A stretch of DNA of 64,000 nt from Pollenia angustigena (Eukaryota > Arthropoda > Insecta > Diptera > Polleniidae), in the NCBI GenBank assembly GCA_930367215.1, contig OV884059.1, positions 53,104,957 through 53,168,956 on the forward strand. Reading direction: 5' to 3'. The position numbers and the translations under genes are program-made. Positions 19,157 through 30,210 of this stretch are shown one piece after another. The stretch's first letter is position 1. Each line of letters opens with the position of its first letter. Under the pieces are notes generated by a model. That model did not search any database and was not told the origin of the DNA. It saw only the letters and a list, made by a program, of their open reading frames with translations.

Positions 19157-20325
19157 ATGTTATGCATATTATAGTTGGGCCATAAGATTTTCAGTAGCAA
19201 AGAAGAATTTGAGCAATCCGCAATAAGTATAAAAAACATCGGTGAAAACACGGTGTTGAAAAAATTCGATGTTTTTTAGAACGATGTTGCGTCCCTAATT
19301 ACCTATATGGTTTTTTTTTATTACCACTTGTTTGACTAAAAAATCAGCTTATGTTTTTGTTTTTTTTTTGACGCAACAGCTTAGTTTCACTGTTGGGTCT
19401 TTAATGAAATACATAATAACAAAAAAAACTACATTTCGCCGAAAAAAATTCGAGTTTTAGAGTACGTTAAACTAACTTTAAACTTAATCCACGTCTCAAA
19501 TACGCGGTCTTAAGCAAATATTTTTTTATATCATACATTACAGCTTCCAAACGAGAATCAACTGTCCAACATTTGAAGTTTTTTATGTTGTCAAAATTCA
19601 TTAAACTGCAAGCTGCGACATAGGCTGCACGCAATTTTCAAACCATTTACTTATTTACAATATGTCATCACGAAAACATTTTATTGAGACAAATCGTCGT
19701 GCTGAAGTTATCTTGACGTACATATATCATAAAAATTTGGGGAAATTTAATCTTTATAAAAGCGGTACTATGTACTATTTTAACCAACAAAGCGTTATTT
19801 ATATAACTTCTTGTTCTTATCAAACCATGGTGAAGGGTATTTAAGATTCGGCATAGCCGAATATAGCACTCTTACTTGTTTTTAACTAATTTTACTTAAG
19901 TAAATGTAAATTTTTATACATCGTCGGCTTAATATGCAAACCTGCTAACTTCCTTTCAACAAATTTTATAGGAAAAACTTTTTATTTTTCCTATTTACTG
20001 CTTGAGAGGAGAACCAAAAATATAGTTGATTTGACACACTTCAAGACTCAAAATGAAGAATTACTACATGTTGGTCGACGAGGCAAACTTATTTCTCTAC
20101 CACACGGCATCAAATCTCAATTTACTTAAAAAGTGGATTTCGCAGGTCTGCATATTAAGCCGACGATATGTAATTCTTTTTAAATTTTCTTTACATTTAT
20201 TAATATGGGAATGTCAATTTGTCTGTAAAATATGTAAAAAAATCTTGAAGTCAAATTTTTTTACTTTTTTTCTTTATGTTCTCTATTTTTATTTTCAAAA
20301 TCTGGTCGCCTTATGTAAATACGAT
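19157..20325. other. AT-rich intergenic, with a small hairpin near 19848
   Basis: No convincing gene; ORFs at 19662-19844 and 20053-20397 are low-complexity AT-rich frames. At 19848-19866 a perfect hairpin ATTCGGCATAGCCGAAT is followed by ATAGCACTCTTACTTG, which looks like the end of a dispersed fly repeat. Confidence 0.45.
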
Positions 20326-21330
20326 TTTGAAGTGACTAACAAACAGATTTCCTTTTTCAATATCGTTTCTTGCCCAACTACCATTCAAGTTTCTTAATGG
20401 TGGCTTAGATATAACTGGCCTTTTTAGATTTCTAGCTGCACGCCATAATGAGTAGTCAGATTGTGGAGTTGCATCAAGTTCCTTAAGATATTTTTCTAGA
20501 GAAGCCGTTTTCTGATTCTGCAGTAACTTTCTTAGCCTTTTTGTGCACTTTTTTAATAAAATCTTAAGTTGCGGGGATCTGTAAAGTTGCCACTCTCTTC
20601 GAACTCTCATTTTTTCAGTCAAGAGCCGCTCGACATCTAAAGAATATATATTATTATTTTTAATTTTTTTGGGGGTAACGCTGGAATGTTGAACAGCTAG
20701 TTTAAGATAACTGTCAAAGTTAACAATAGAGAGACTCACATTCTCCGGTAAGCGGAATATTTTCTGTGCAATGGGCACTTAGAAATTTTTTATATTTTAA
20801 CCAATTTATTTGGGTTCGATATAGTAACAATTGTAGGTGTGTGGTCGGATGATAATTCTAAGGAAGCTTCAACATGAATCGTTTCTGTGGGTTGTTTTTA
20901 ACCACACCATAGTCGATATCATCTGGAGTTGTTTGCTGATCAGTAGGCCAATATGTTTGTTGCCCGCTCGCGACCACATTTAAACCCATTTTAGAGATTG
21001 TGTTAAATAATACACGACCTTTTGGTGTTATAAGTCGTGACCCCCAGAAGGTATGTTTAGCGTTATAATCGCCAGCGGCCAGGAAACAGGGTCCTAATGA
21101 TTTATAATATTGGCCTTCTGATATGGAAAATCTAGGTGGAGAGTATAAAGAAGAAATTACTATGTTTCGATTTAGCTCTTCAACACAAATAGTCGTTGCT
21201 TGCAGATAGTCTTCACGGTGATCACACATAAGGTAGTGTTTGACTCGGGTTTTTATCAAAATGGCAGAACCTCCACAAGCTCTATCTCGAGGGTCCTTGG
21301 TTTCATATAGTATGTAACCATGTAACGACT
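20326..21330 (-). pseudogene. Jockey-like non-LTR retrotransposon fragment (endonuclease and linker)
   Basis: On the minus strand, about 21330-20858 encodes part of an apurinic-type endonuclease: CGGSAILIKTRVKHY, then SSLYSPPRFSIS, LAAGDYNAKHTFWGS with the D-x-N catalytic motif, and TPDDIDYGVVKN. After a frame break, 20778-20311 encodes the linker before the RT (LRKLLQNQKTASLEKYLKEL, YSLWRAARNLKRP, ending near HFKIVFT). The 5' part of the endonuclease and the whole RT are missing, so both ends are truncated. Loss of the 3' end is unusual for a LINE and suggests a later deletion or recombination. Confidence 0.8.
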
Positions 21331-22935
21331 TCTGTTTTTGAACGTTTTTGTTTTTGTTGATTTAGGCACGCTGGTGTTTGGCTGCGGCATTAGCTCGCCG
21401 GATGTGTAGGTCCTTTATTTCTCTGTAAGTCGTTTACATTTAACTAAATCGTGCCTAATTCTACTTTATTTTTATCAAAATTTACTTTGTGAAACCAGAT
21501 TTCCTTTATCGAGCTACCTTTCAGGAAATTCATTTAGCTAGGAAGAAGATGTTACCCTCCCCTTAGGCTTCCCTCCCCTATTGACATATTTCAGTCAACC
21601 TTGACACCCTAATATTGCCTACTATTCGATCTAGAGTGTCCCGTAGCGCAAGAACTAGATCACCACATTCCCTTTATCTCATTACTATCCAACCTGAAAT
21701 AACACGGCTTAGCACATGATGTCTACTTTCAAGACATGAAAAAAGATAATTTTTTTATTTTTAATGAGACTATACACAGTTTATTAATAAATCCTTAGGC
21801 AATTAGTAGATAACTTTAACTTTAAAAAAACTTGAATCCTTGACAAAAATTGCTTATAGATAGAACAATAACAATAAGCTTTTATTTTCATAAGTTTTAA
21901 TACTTGGAAATTAATTAAATATAATATTATTTGATTCTACCTTAACTAAATAGATATATATGTATGTATTTATATATATATACATATGTATATTTTTACG
22001 TACACATATATATATGTATCTTTCGTTTGTTCATTTACTTAGACCTCTAAATAAATATATAAAAAAAAAATATAAACAAATAATTACTTATAGTTTTACT
22101 TTTTTATATTGTTTAGTTTATTCATTTATATTTTTTTTATTCATTTATTTAATTATATTTTAGATTATTTATTTGTATTTTTGATTATTTATTTATTTTT
22201 TTATTCATTTATATTGTTTATTTATTCATTTATTTCATTTCTTTAATTATATTTTAGATTATTTATTTGTATTTTTGCTTATTTATTTATTCATTTATAT
22301 TGTTTATTTATTTATATTCTAACTTATAGATTTTTTTTGGTCTATATTTTTTTGAACTATTTTTATCTATATTAATCAAGCTGTTAAATTATTTATTTAC
22401 TTGTAAATGTATGAATTTATATTAGTCGTTATAAAAACAACATAAATAAACAATTTAACGAAAATTTAGATATATTAGGTTAATATAATTGATTTTCCCT
22501 CTGTTATTAAGATTATAAATAAGTATTACAAGTCCACATGCAATCTATCATTAGTATTATATAATTAAGAATATTCATAGAAAAATTAAATTTATAAATC
22601 TAACTGGTGGTAAGCAATAATTTTAGAAATTTATATTTTCGATTGTAGTGGCCATTTTTTACAAAATTCCAATAACAATATAAATTGCTAAATTATTGTT
22701 ATTTACAATGTGTAAGTATTAAAATAGACATATAAAAGCATATAATATAATACAAAACAATACATATATATAAAGAATGATAACATTAAATGTTCGCACA
22801 AGAAAATTTACGAAATAATACTAGGCGGGCTCGTGTATATTAAATGTTTCTTTTGTCTTTAAATCTTGATATAAGTTACTATTAGTTGGGTTCTACTGTG
22901 TTTGAGACAATTATTCGTGGTTATTCCAACATACG
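21331..22935. other. AT-rich low-complexity DNA
   Basis: Mostly A/T. From about 21955 to 22330 there are degenerate TTTATTTAT and TATATATGTATG repeats. No gene or mobile element recognised. Confidence 0.6.
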
Positions 22936-23155
22936 CGTCGAAGAAGTGAACATTTACATGAAAACAAAAACAAAACCAAATTGACAAAAATAGTTTTTGT
23001 TTATCATACAAAATTTACAGTTTTTAAATGAGAAAGAAACGCGTTTTAACTCTCGCGTTAATTTTATTTTAGAAGTGTATGGATAACAAAAACAATGTTC
23101 GTCACTTTGGTTTGGTTTTGTTTTTGTTTTCATGTAAATGTTCACTTCTTCGACG
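22936..23155. repeat. Perfect 45-bp inverted repeat with 130-bp spacer
   Basis: Arms 22936-22980 and 23111-23155 are exact reverse complements, starting CGTCGAAGAAGTGAACATTT and ending in an AAAACAAAAACAAAACCAAA tract. The spacer is AT-rich and shows no gene. It could be a foldback element, a MITE without flanking duplication, or a hairpin-RNA locus. Confidence 0.8.
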
Positions 23156-24358
23156 TGATTATTTTTTTTTTATTATAGGCGTAGTGGTTCAATTATGGCA
23201 ATTTGGTTTTTACACTTGCTTTTGTGGTTATGGATGTTTAAAAAAATTATGGTTTTAGATAATCATAGTTTAACTCACTCGGGATATTTGGTGTGTTGGA
23301 ATTTCAACAGATGGTGCTGTCACATGAAATTTATCTTCGCTGAGATAAGTAAATTTTTGTTGAAGATTCCTAGATATGTGTACCAAAATATCCTACATTA
23401 TATGGGGATGCATAAGTATTTAATAAAAAATCACTTCTTTACAATTTTATTTTTACTTCTTTTCCGAGGATGCTTATTAAATTGACAAATTTTTTTACTT
23501 ATTTGTCCAAGTTGTGATAAGGGAAATCACTATTTAATGGTGGTTTTAACTAAAACAAACTAAATTAAACTTTAGAAAAAAATCCGGACAGTATGTAATT
23601 TTCCTCATTTGACTCACCATTTAAATTAATATCCCCACATATAACTAATTGTTTTACAAATTTGATCGCCCTTCTTACTTCAATGTGATGTGTCTCTTAA
23701 TGTAGTTTTATCTAGAATAGGCCTACCATACGTCCTGGTTTTCCAGGATTGTCCTGGTTTTAGACTACTTGTCCTGGTGTCCTGGTCCACTTTTAAATTG
23801 TCCTGGTTTTTTGTACAGGTCAAGACAAAAAATTTGTTTTTGCTGGTTGTTAACAAAGTTTAAGATTTCTGTTATAAAACTGCTAACTTAAGGCAATTGT
23901 ATAAAGATGAGACTCAAACGTCTTTCAAATTTTGTTTCAACTAGTTGCTGTAAAAAGTTTTACCGTGTAAACAACTTTTATAAGTAATCGAAAACCGAAA
24001 ACAAATTGCTTTCTCTAAAGCAGCCCAAACACGTTTCAATTCAATTGTCAACTGAGGCGGTTGTTGTCCTAATTAAAGCGTGTATGGCTTTGTCAATTGA
24101 TGAGTTTGACAGTTGTCGATTTGGTTGAAGAAAAGTCAAAAGATTTTGATTTTTTCAAGTTGAGTACTTTGTCTGCTCAATGGACTAAACAAAGAAACTC
24201 GTTAAAGACTGCAACACTGGAGAGTATTATTCAATATAAGTTTAATTAACGCAAATATACGAACTTTACACCCTTAAAATTTCTGACGTTAGACTACCTG
24301 TCTGCCAACAAAGGAATTTTGTATTACGATAAGTATAAAATTACCATGTTGGTATTAC
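23156..24358. other. AT-rich intergenic with GTCCTGG repeats
   Basis: GTCCTGG occurs five times between 23732 and 23805, next to GGCCTACCATACGTCCTGG. This resembles the subterminal repeats of DNA transposons, but I found no matching opposite end. The rest is AT-rich without features. Confidence 0.45.
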
Positions 24359-24361
24359 TTA

Positions 24362-24830
24362 AGGCCAGTTTACACGGTAATACAATGTATTACGACTTTG
24401 TAGAATTAAAATATTATGAAATTCTCTCCGTGTTTAAAAGAAAAAAATAAAAATCTTTTGTAAGTATAATTCATGTTTACACGGATGGTATAAGTAAAAT
24501 AAAAAATAATAACAAAAAAGCAGATGGTTGCAGTTTTAAATATTTACAAAAACAACATGAAAATTTCCTGAGTTGATTTTAGTTGTTTTTGTAATTGTAA
24601 AAAAATGCTATCACCTTTAATGTACTCCGTTAAAATACACCTCTGGTGTGATGAGAATACATAAGTTTCTAAAATGGTTTAGAAAAAAACCATTTACCGA
24701 CCGCTTGTCAGATTTTGTATCCGTATTCTCTCTTACTCAATACATTTTGCTTTTACATGATAAGATTTTTCTCATTCTACATAATCTTTCGACATGTCGT
24801 AATACATTATATTACCGTGTAAACTGGCCT
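24362..24830. mobile_element. PIF/Harbinger-like MITE, 469 bp, TTA target-site duplication
   Basis: Terminal inverted repeats of 35 bp with one mismatch (AGGCCAGTTTACACGGTAAT...; 24362-24396 and 24796-24830). They are flanked by the 3-bp duplication TTA at 24359-24361 and 24831-24833, typical of PIF/Harbinger. The interior is AT-rich and non-coding, so mobilisation would need a transposase elsewhere. Confidence 0.82.
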
Positions 24831-24833
24831 TTA

Positions 24834-25676
24834 TTGTGTGTATTTCTACCTAGATTTGTTTGGACTTTTCCCCGTGGAGTTAGGGTAGCCAGATTTTAAA
24901 TTCGGAAAAACAGTACATTGAACACAAAAAACAGTACAATCAAGAAAAAAACAGTACATTTTTTTTGACGAACAAAATTACTCCATTTGCGTTTAAAAAG
25001 CAAACACCACAAACGAAGCATTTGGCCAGGAAAACCATAACATTGCTGTGAGCCATATAAGAATGGAGAAAAGCCGAACTTAGCTTGAAACAATTAACTC
25101 ATTGATTGTGATACAAAGTACGATTTTCTTTAAACATATTCGTATTTAAAGCAATTTTCACCACACACATAGTTGCAAAAATCATATAGAATTTGAGAAA
25201 ATGTTTGTTTCCTAAATTAATTTTCCAATTTCAAAAATTTTTTTAATTATTTACGGCCAATTTTACCAAGTTCGGCTAAAATTTACTATTACTAAAAAAA
25301 TAGATTTTTTGACATTTATAATGATAGTTTATTATATACCTGAACTTGGTGAAATTGGCCATTAATCTATAACAAAATCTGAAAATATTAAAATAGTAAG
25401 AACAAGTTTCAATAAAATTTAAAACAAAAATTTTTGTCTGTAAAACAATCAAGTGCATTTGAAAACGATGAATATTTTCAATAAAATCATATATAGTACA
25501 TATGTCTTAAAAATAACAATATGAAAATATACTACTGCTGCGAGCCACTCATTATAATTTAGATTTCTACTGTGTATTAATGAGAAAACAATGACCACAG
25601 CGTAAAAACTCGTATTATTTTAGAACTTTTTTGTTTGGAACACAAAAGAATTTTTTAAGCTATGTACTGTTAAATA
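24834..25676. other. AT-rich intergenic
   Basis: The phrase AAAACAGTAC recurs three times near 24904-24956, next to AGGGTAGCCAGATTTT, suggesting an end of an unidentified DNA transposon. No coding sequence. Confidence 0.4.
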
Positions 25677-26362
25677 TTAGGATACAGAAGTTGTTTCATC
25701 ATTCACAAGGAATAAACTTTGGAGTGTTGCCTGACGACTTCGATAAGCTGTGACTTTCACACCGGGTGCCAACAAATTGTTTGATTTCAAAATGGAAGCC
25801 AGCTCTTCCGATTTATGCTGTATTAATTCCAACTTGGCAACAATTGAATCAAGCTTATTTTGATTTATTAAAATTGGCTCATTGGATACTGATGGCTCAT
25901 ATGGGGGATCATCACGTGCATGATATGTCGGAGCAGTCGTAGAAGAGAAAATATCTGGGCTAGAAGCTTTTGGCACAGGAATGTGGTCCGAATGAGGCAA
26001 TGGTGTTGCGGCACTTGCAACACCAACGTAATTATACGATTTTCTTATCCTTTTTGCGGCTCCTTTATTCGCACATGCATAGCAATTCAATGGATTGTGA
26101 CCTTCGCCAGGGTTAGTCCAAGTCATTGGGATACCGAATGGCATACTTTCACGTCTTCTATTTTTCCAATCCATTAGACGGTTGTAGCAGCTTTTACACA
26201 CTATATTTGGTACCCAATTTTCGTTCACTATAACATTTTGGTTGAAGTACATCTCGTATGTTTGAACAAAATCAGTACTGAAATTTCCCCTTTTTTATGT
26301 GTTGAGACATATTGACCACAGCAGTAGCAAAAGCTGTTTATATCTGGCTTGCACAGTTCCAT
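25677..26362 (-). pseudogene. Insect zinc-binding/coiled-coil protein family gene, frameshifted and short
   Basis: Two minus-strand frames together look like one gene. The first, from ATG at 26360-26362, encodes an N-terminal FCYCCG zinc-binding motif and runs to about 26285. The second (open from just upstream of 26252 to 25677) has CKSCYNRLMDW, SMPFGIPMTW, NCYACANKG, TPLPHSDHIPVP, a helical stretch with SEELASILKSNNLLAPGVKV and a final RSRQATLQSLF. From memory this matches a widespread, poorly characterised insect family with N-terminal CxxC pairs, which is usually several hundred residues longer. A 1-nt shift near 26270-26290 joins the frames, and the protein stops soon after the conserved ...PGVKVT-YR-R motif. 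Either a decayed paralogue or a truncated gene; no function assigned. Confidence 0.6.
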
Positions 26363-27268
26363 ATTCTGTTCTCTTTTGTTCACTTTTAAAAAACTGGAGA
26401 AAAATCACTTTTACTGTTCGCGTTCGTCGGCACTTGTTGAATGACAAAAATCGATAAATGAACACCTATAAATACTACGTATTTTTCAATATTTTACTGA
26501 CAGGTACGTTCCAAAACATGAGCACTAATAGATGTGGGTGGAATTTCTGCAAAAAAATCATACAGGTAGCCAACGGAAAATCCCAAATAATTAAAAAAGT
26601 GCACTTTCCTTTTTTCCTTTTAATTGTCCACGCACATTTATTACCGCTTATTACTTTGCTACCGCAATCATAAAAATCAAATAACCTTTTGTTTATTACT
26701 TTTTTTTTTTTGAATTCAAAGAATCATAAAAAAAGTCATAAATGTTTTTGCAAATAATTTTGTGCATGTCTCGAGCAAATTTTTGAAATGCATACCTTCA
26801 CTTAATTGTTAATAAAAGCGAAACGCGTTCATCGATTTTCATGATTTATGTCTCATTTATTTCAAAGGTTATGCGACTTCACGTGAAAGTAATAGGACTT
26901 GAAACTTTTTTTTACTGTTTTGGATTTTTTATGAATTAAAAATAAAAAATTTAAATTTTTTGGGCAAAAAATATTTTTTTTCTTCATACATTCATTTTTA
27001 ACTTCGAAAGTGTTGCAAATATAGGAAAACGGTATAGAAACAGATTGGAGAAATTGTAATTCTTAATTTTTCTAAATTTGTTTCATCAAAATCGGACAAG
27101 TGGTTCTCGAGTTATGTTAAACTACGTTTTTGCCAAAATGTTACAACTAAGCGAAAAAACATCAAGATAAGGAAAAATTTAAAATGTCATAAAAAAAAAA
27201 ACTGACACATACGAACGCCAAACCCTTTGAGGGTTTTACTATACTGACCTAGTACCATCACCCTGACT
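26363..27268. other. AT-rich intergenic
   Basis: No gene seen. A stretch near 27084-27150 (AAATCGGACAAGTGGTTCTC) resembles the tails of dispersed repeats. No 5' LTR of the following gypsy element is recognisable. Confidence 0.45.
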
Positions 27269-28102
27269 TTGAATTTCTCACCCCCCAGATTGGCTCATAA
27301 TAATTGGAAGGTGAGATTTTCTGGTGACGCGAAGGGAATGTCCGTTGATAATTTCTTATATAGAGTAGAGGCTCTTACATATCAGACGCTTAGTCGAAAT
27401 TTCGAGTTGTTATGTAGACACATTTCAACTTTATTTGATTCCAAAGCTTCCGACTGGTTTTGGAGATACCACCGTTCGGTTTCGGAAATTCGGTGGACTG
27501 ATTTATGTACTGCGCTACGACATCAGTATAAAGACTCGAGAACTGATGTGGATTTCAGAGAAATAATTCGTGATAGCAAACAACGATCGGGTGAAAATTT
27601 TGACTCTTTCTACGAGTCTATAGTTGATATTTCCGATCGTCTAACTACCCCTTTACCGGAAAATGTCTTAGTTGAAATTTTGCGTAGAAACTTGTTGCCA
27701 GAAATTAAACATTAAATTTTAAATATACCTATTTATTCTGTTTCTAATTTGAAGGATATTTGTCGACGAAGGGAATTTTTTTTGTTGGACGTGGGCAGAA
27801 GACAGGCGGCAAATAAACCCTTTATTCAACGAAGGCAAGTCAATGAGATTGTGGAAAACGAAGTCGATTTGACCGACGACACTGAGGTTTCAGCGATAGC
27901 TTTAATTTGTTGGAACTGTCAAAAAGTTGGTCATAGATACCAGGATTGCCTGGAAGACAGGCAAATCTTTTGTTACGGGTGTGGTTCACCAGATACTTAC
28001 AAGCCCAATTGTTCGAACTGCAATAGTTCAAGAAACTCAAAATCCGGTGCACTGAAAAGTGCACACAAACGGATGAAAACAGCGAGTACCAGTACCGATT
28101 AG
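27269..28102 (+). pseudogene. Ty3/gypsy gag with zinc knuckles
   Basis: Capsid-like Gag (WKVRFSGDAKGMSVDNFLYR, DSKASDWFWRYH, LPENVLVEILRRNLLPEIKH) with one in-frame TAA at 27713-27715. The same frame resumes (LKDICRRREFFLLDVGRR) and gives nucleocapsid knuckles CWNCQKVGHRYQDC and CYGCGSPDTYKPNC. A stop at 28100-28102 follows a frame change near 28090: the next ~250 nt are coding-like in another frame (TPTDLETFSKTELEPITED). The knuckles would bind RNA during packaging. The interruptions mark a dead copy. Confidence 0.82.
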
Positions 28103-28342
28103 TTTCAAAGCAAAATTCCAGTAGTAAAACTGAAGAGTCTTCTGATTCTTTTGCTGCTAAGAATTTCGCAAAAGAAACCAACGTTTTAACACCAACTGAT
28201 TTAGAAACATTTTCAAAAACTGAATTAGAACCAATTACTGAGGATAAAGAACCGGAAGTGACAGATTGGCAAATTAAACCAAATTTACCCTTAATTTCAA
28301 AAACCATTTTATCTCAAATCTTCTACTTCAATACCGACATAT

Positions 28343-30210
28343 ATGAAACCATTACACGTCCGTCTGGCAGAGTATAACACAAAAAGGGCCGAGATTTTCA
28401 ACGAAACGACTCCAAGTGTTAGGAAACAGCGATCATCTGAAAGTATGAGAAATTTCTTGAATATTGTGAGACAGACTAGGCATAATTTATTTAGCTCGGT
28501 TTTCGACAATCCGAGGGACATTCGTCCGTATGCTAATGTTAGGATTTTTAACAAAGATTGGACAGGGTTGCTTGATACCGGGGCTTCTATTAGTTGTTTT
28601 GGATCAGATTCTGCTAGGGAATTATTGACCAGTGATATTGAATTTAGAAAGATCTGTTCTTTCGTGAAAACTGCCGATGGTAGGTCGCAAACTGTATGTG
28701 GCTATGTTTATGCAGAGGTAACTTTCCGCGGAATCACGAGGTCGATAAAGTTTTATTTAGTTCCAGACTTGTCGCAGAATCTGTATTTAGGAATCGATTT
28801 TTGGCGCGCTTTTGATTTATTGCCAACTGGGATAGACTCAGCTCTTAGTTCTGAATTAAGAATGAATAGTAGTGTTGATTTGGGAGATCAGAGAACATTA
28901 ACGGATCAGCAGAAACAACAGCTTCAGCAGGTGATAAACACGTTTCCGTCATTTGCAAAGGAAGGGCTAGGTCGAACGACAGTTTTGAGTCATGTAATAG
29001 ATGTTGGTAATGCCACTCCTATAAAACAAAAGCACTTTCCTGTTTCCCCGGCGATGGAAAAGCTGATTTATAATAAATTAGACCGTATGTTAAAGAACGA
29101 TGTCATAGAGGAATCAGACAGTCCTTGGTCCTCCTCAATTGTTCTTGTTAGGAAACCGGGAAAAGTCAGGTTATGCTTGGACAGCCGAAGGGTAAACGCT
29201 GTTACCGTTAAGGATGCTTATCCCCTGCCAAATATTGATGGTATTCTTAGTAGGTTGCCTATGGCGGAGTTCATTACTAGCCTAGACTTGAAGGACGCGT
29301 TTTGGAAAATTCCACTTGATAGCTCGTCGAGAGATAAAACGGCATTTTCTGTCCCTGGCCGCCCCTTGTACCATTACAAGGTTATGCCTCTGCAATGCGC
29401 CTCAGACTATGTCAAGGCTAATGGACAAGGTGGTTCCGGCGAATTTAAGGACAGAGGTGTTCGTTTATCTTGACGATTTATTAATTGTATCTGGTACTTT
29501 TAAACGGCATTTGGAGGTTTTAAGGGAAATATCTAAGCAAATTCGTTTTGCAGGACTGACCATTAATATAGAGAAATATAAGTTTTGCGTACAGGAAGTC
29601 CGTTATCTTGGCCATATTATAGGGAACGGGGTTATTCAAACAGACCCGGGAAAAATTTCTGCCATCACAGAATTACCGACACCGAGGTCTGTCCGTCAAC
29701 TCAGACGATTTTTGGGTATGTACCGGAAGTTTATTAGGAACTACGCATCTGTAACTTCTCCCTTGACAGACCTCTTAAGAAATAAGAGAAAATTTACTTG
29801 GAACGATGAAGCTGAAAAAGCATTTGAAGAATTAAAATCAATCTTGACCACAGCTCCAGTTTTGCATAGTCCGGATTTTTCACAACCGTTCTTTATTCAC
29901 TGTGATGCTAGCAGCACTGGAATAGGAAGCGTCTTGGTACAGAAAACTGCGGAAGGTGAAGAGTTTCCGATAGCATTTATGTCTAAGAAACTCAACCAAG
30001 CCCAACGCAAGTATTCGGTTACCGAACAAGAATGTTAATCAGAAAAAAATTTCGAGCCTATGTGGAAGGGCATGAGTTCACCGTGATCACAGATCATGCT
30101 TCATTGAAGTGGCTCATGTCTCAAACAGACTTGAATTCACGCTTGGCAAGATGGGCTTTAAAACTTCTAGGCTTTAATTTAAAATAGAGCACAGAAAAGG
30201 AAGTAAAAAC
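28343..30210 (+). pseudogene. Ty3/gypsy protease, reverse transcriptase and RNase H, broken
   Basis: Protease with GLLDTGASISCFGSD near 28570, RT fingers and palm (VRLCLDSRRVNAV, SLDLKDAFWKIPLD), then a break at about 29390. Some 8 nt are missing within the conserved MPFGLCNA region, and the frame moves to the one carrying VFVYLDDLLIVSG (catalytic YLDD, near 29460), then LRRFLGMYRKF and RNase H (IHCDASSTGIGSVLVQK). Another small deletion near 30035 follows TEQEC, and a 1-nt loss near 30185 follows WALKLLGFNLK. The pol module order is complete but no full-length enzyme can be made. Confidence 0.88.

Noticed and set aside
20053..20397. 114-codon plus-strand ORF
   Set aside because: AT-rich, hydrophobic low-complexity translation that overlaps the LINE fragment in antisense at its end.
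27840..28307. 155-codon minus-strand ORF
   Set aside because: Antisense shadow of the gypsy gag nucleocapsid and linker region.
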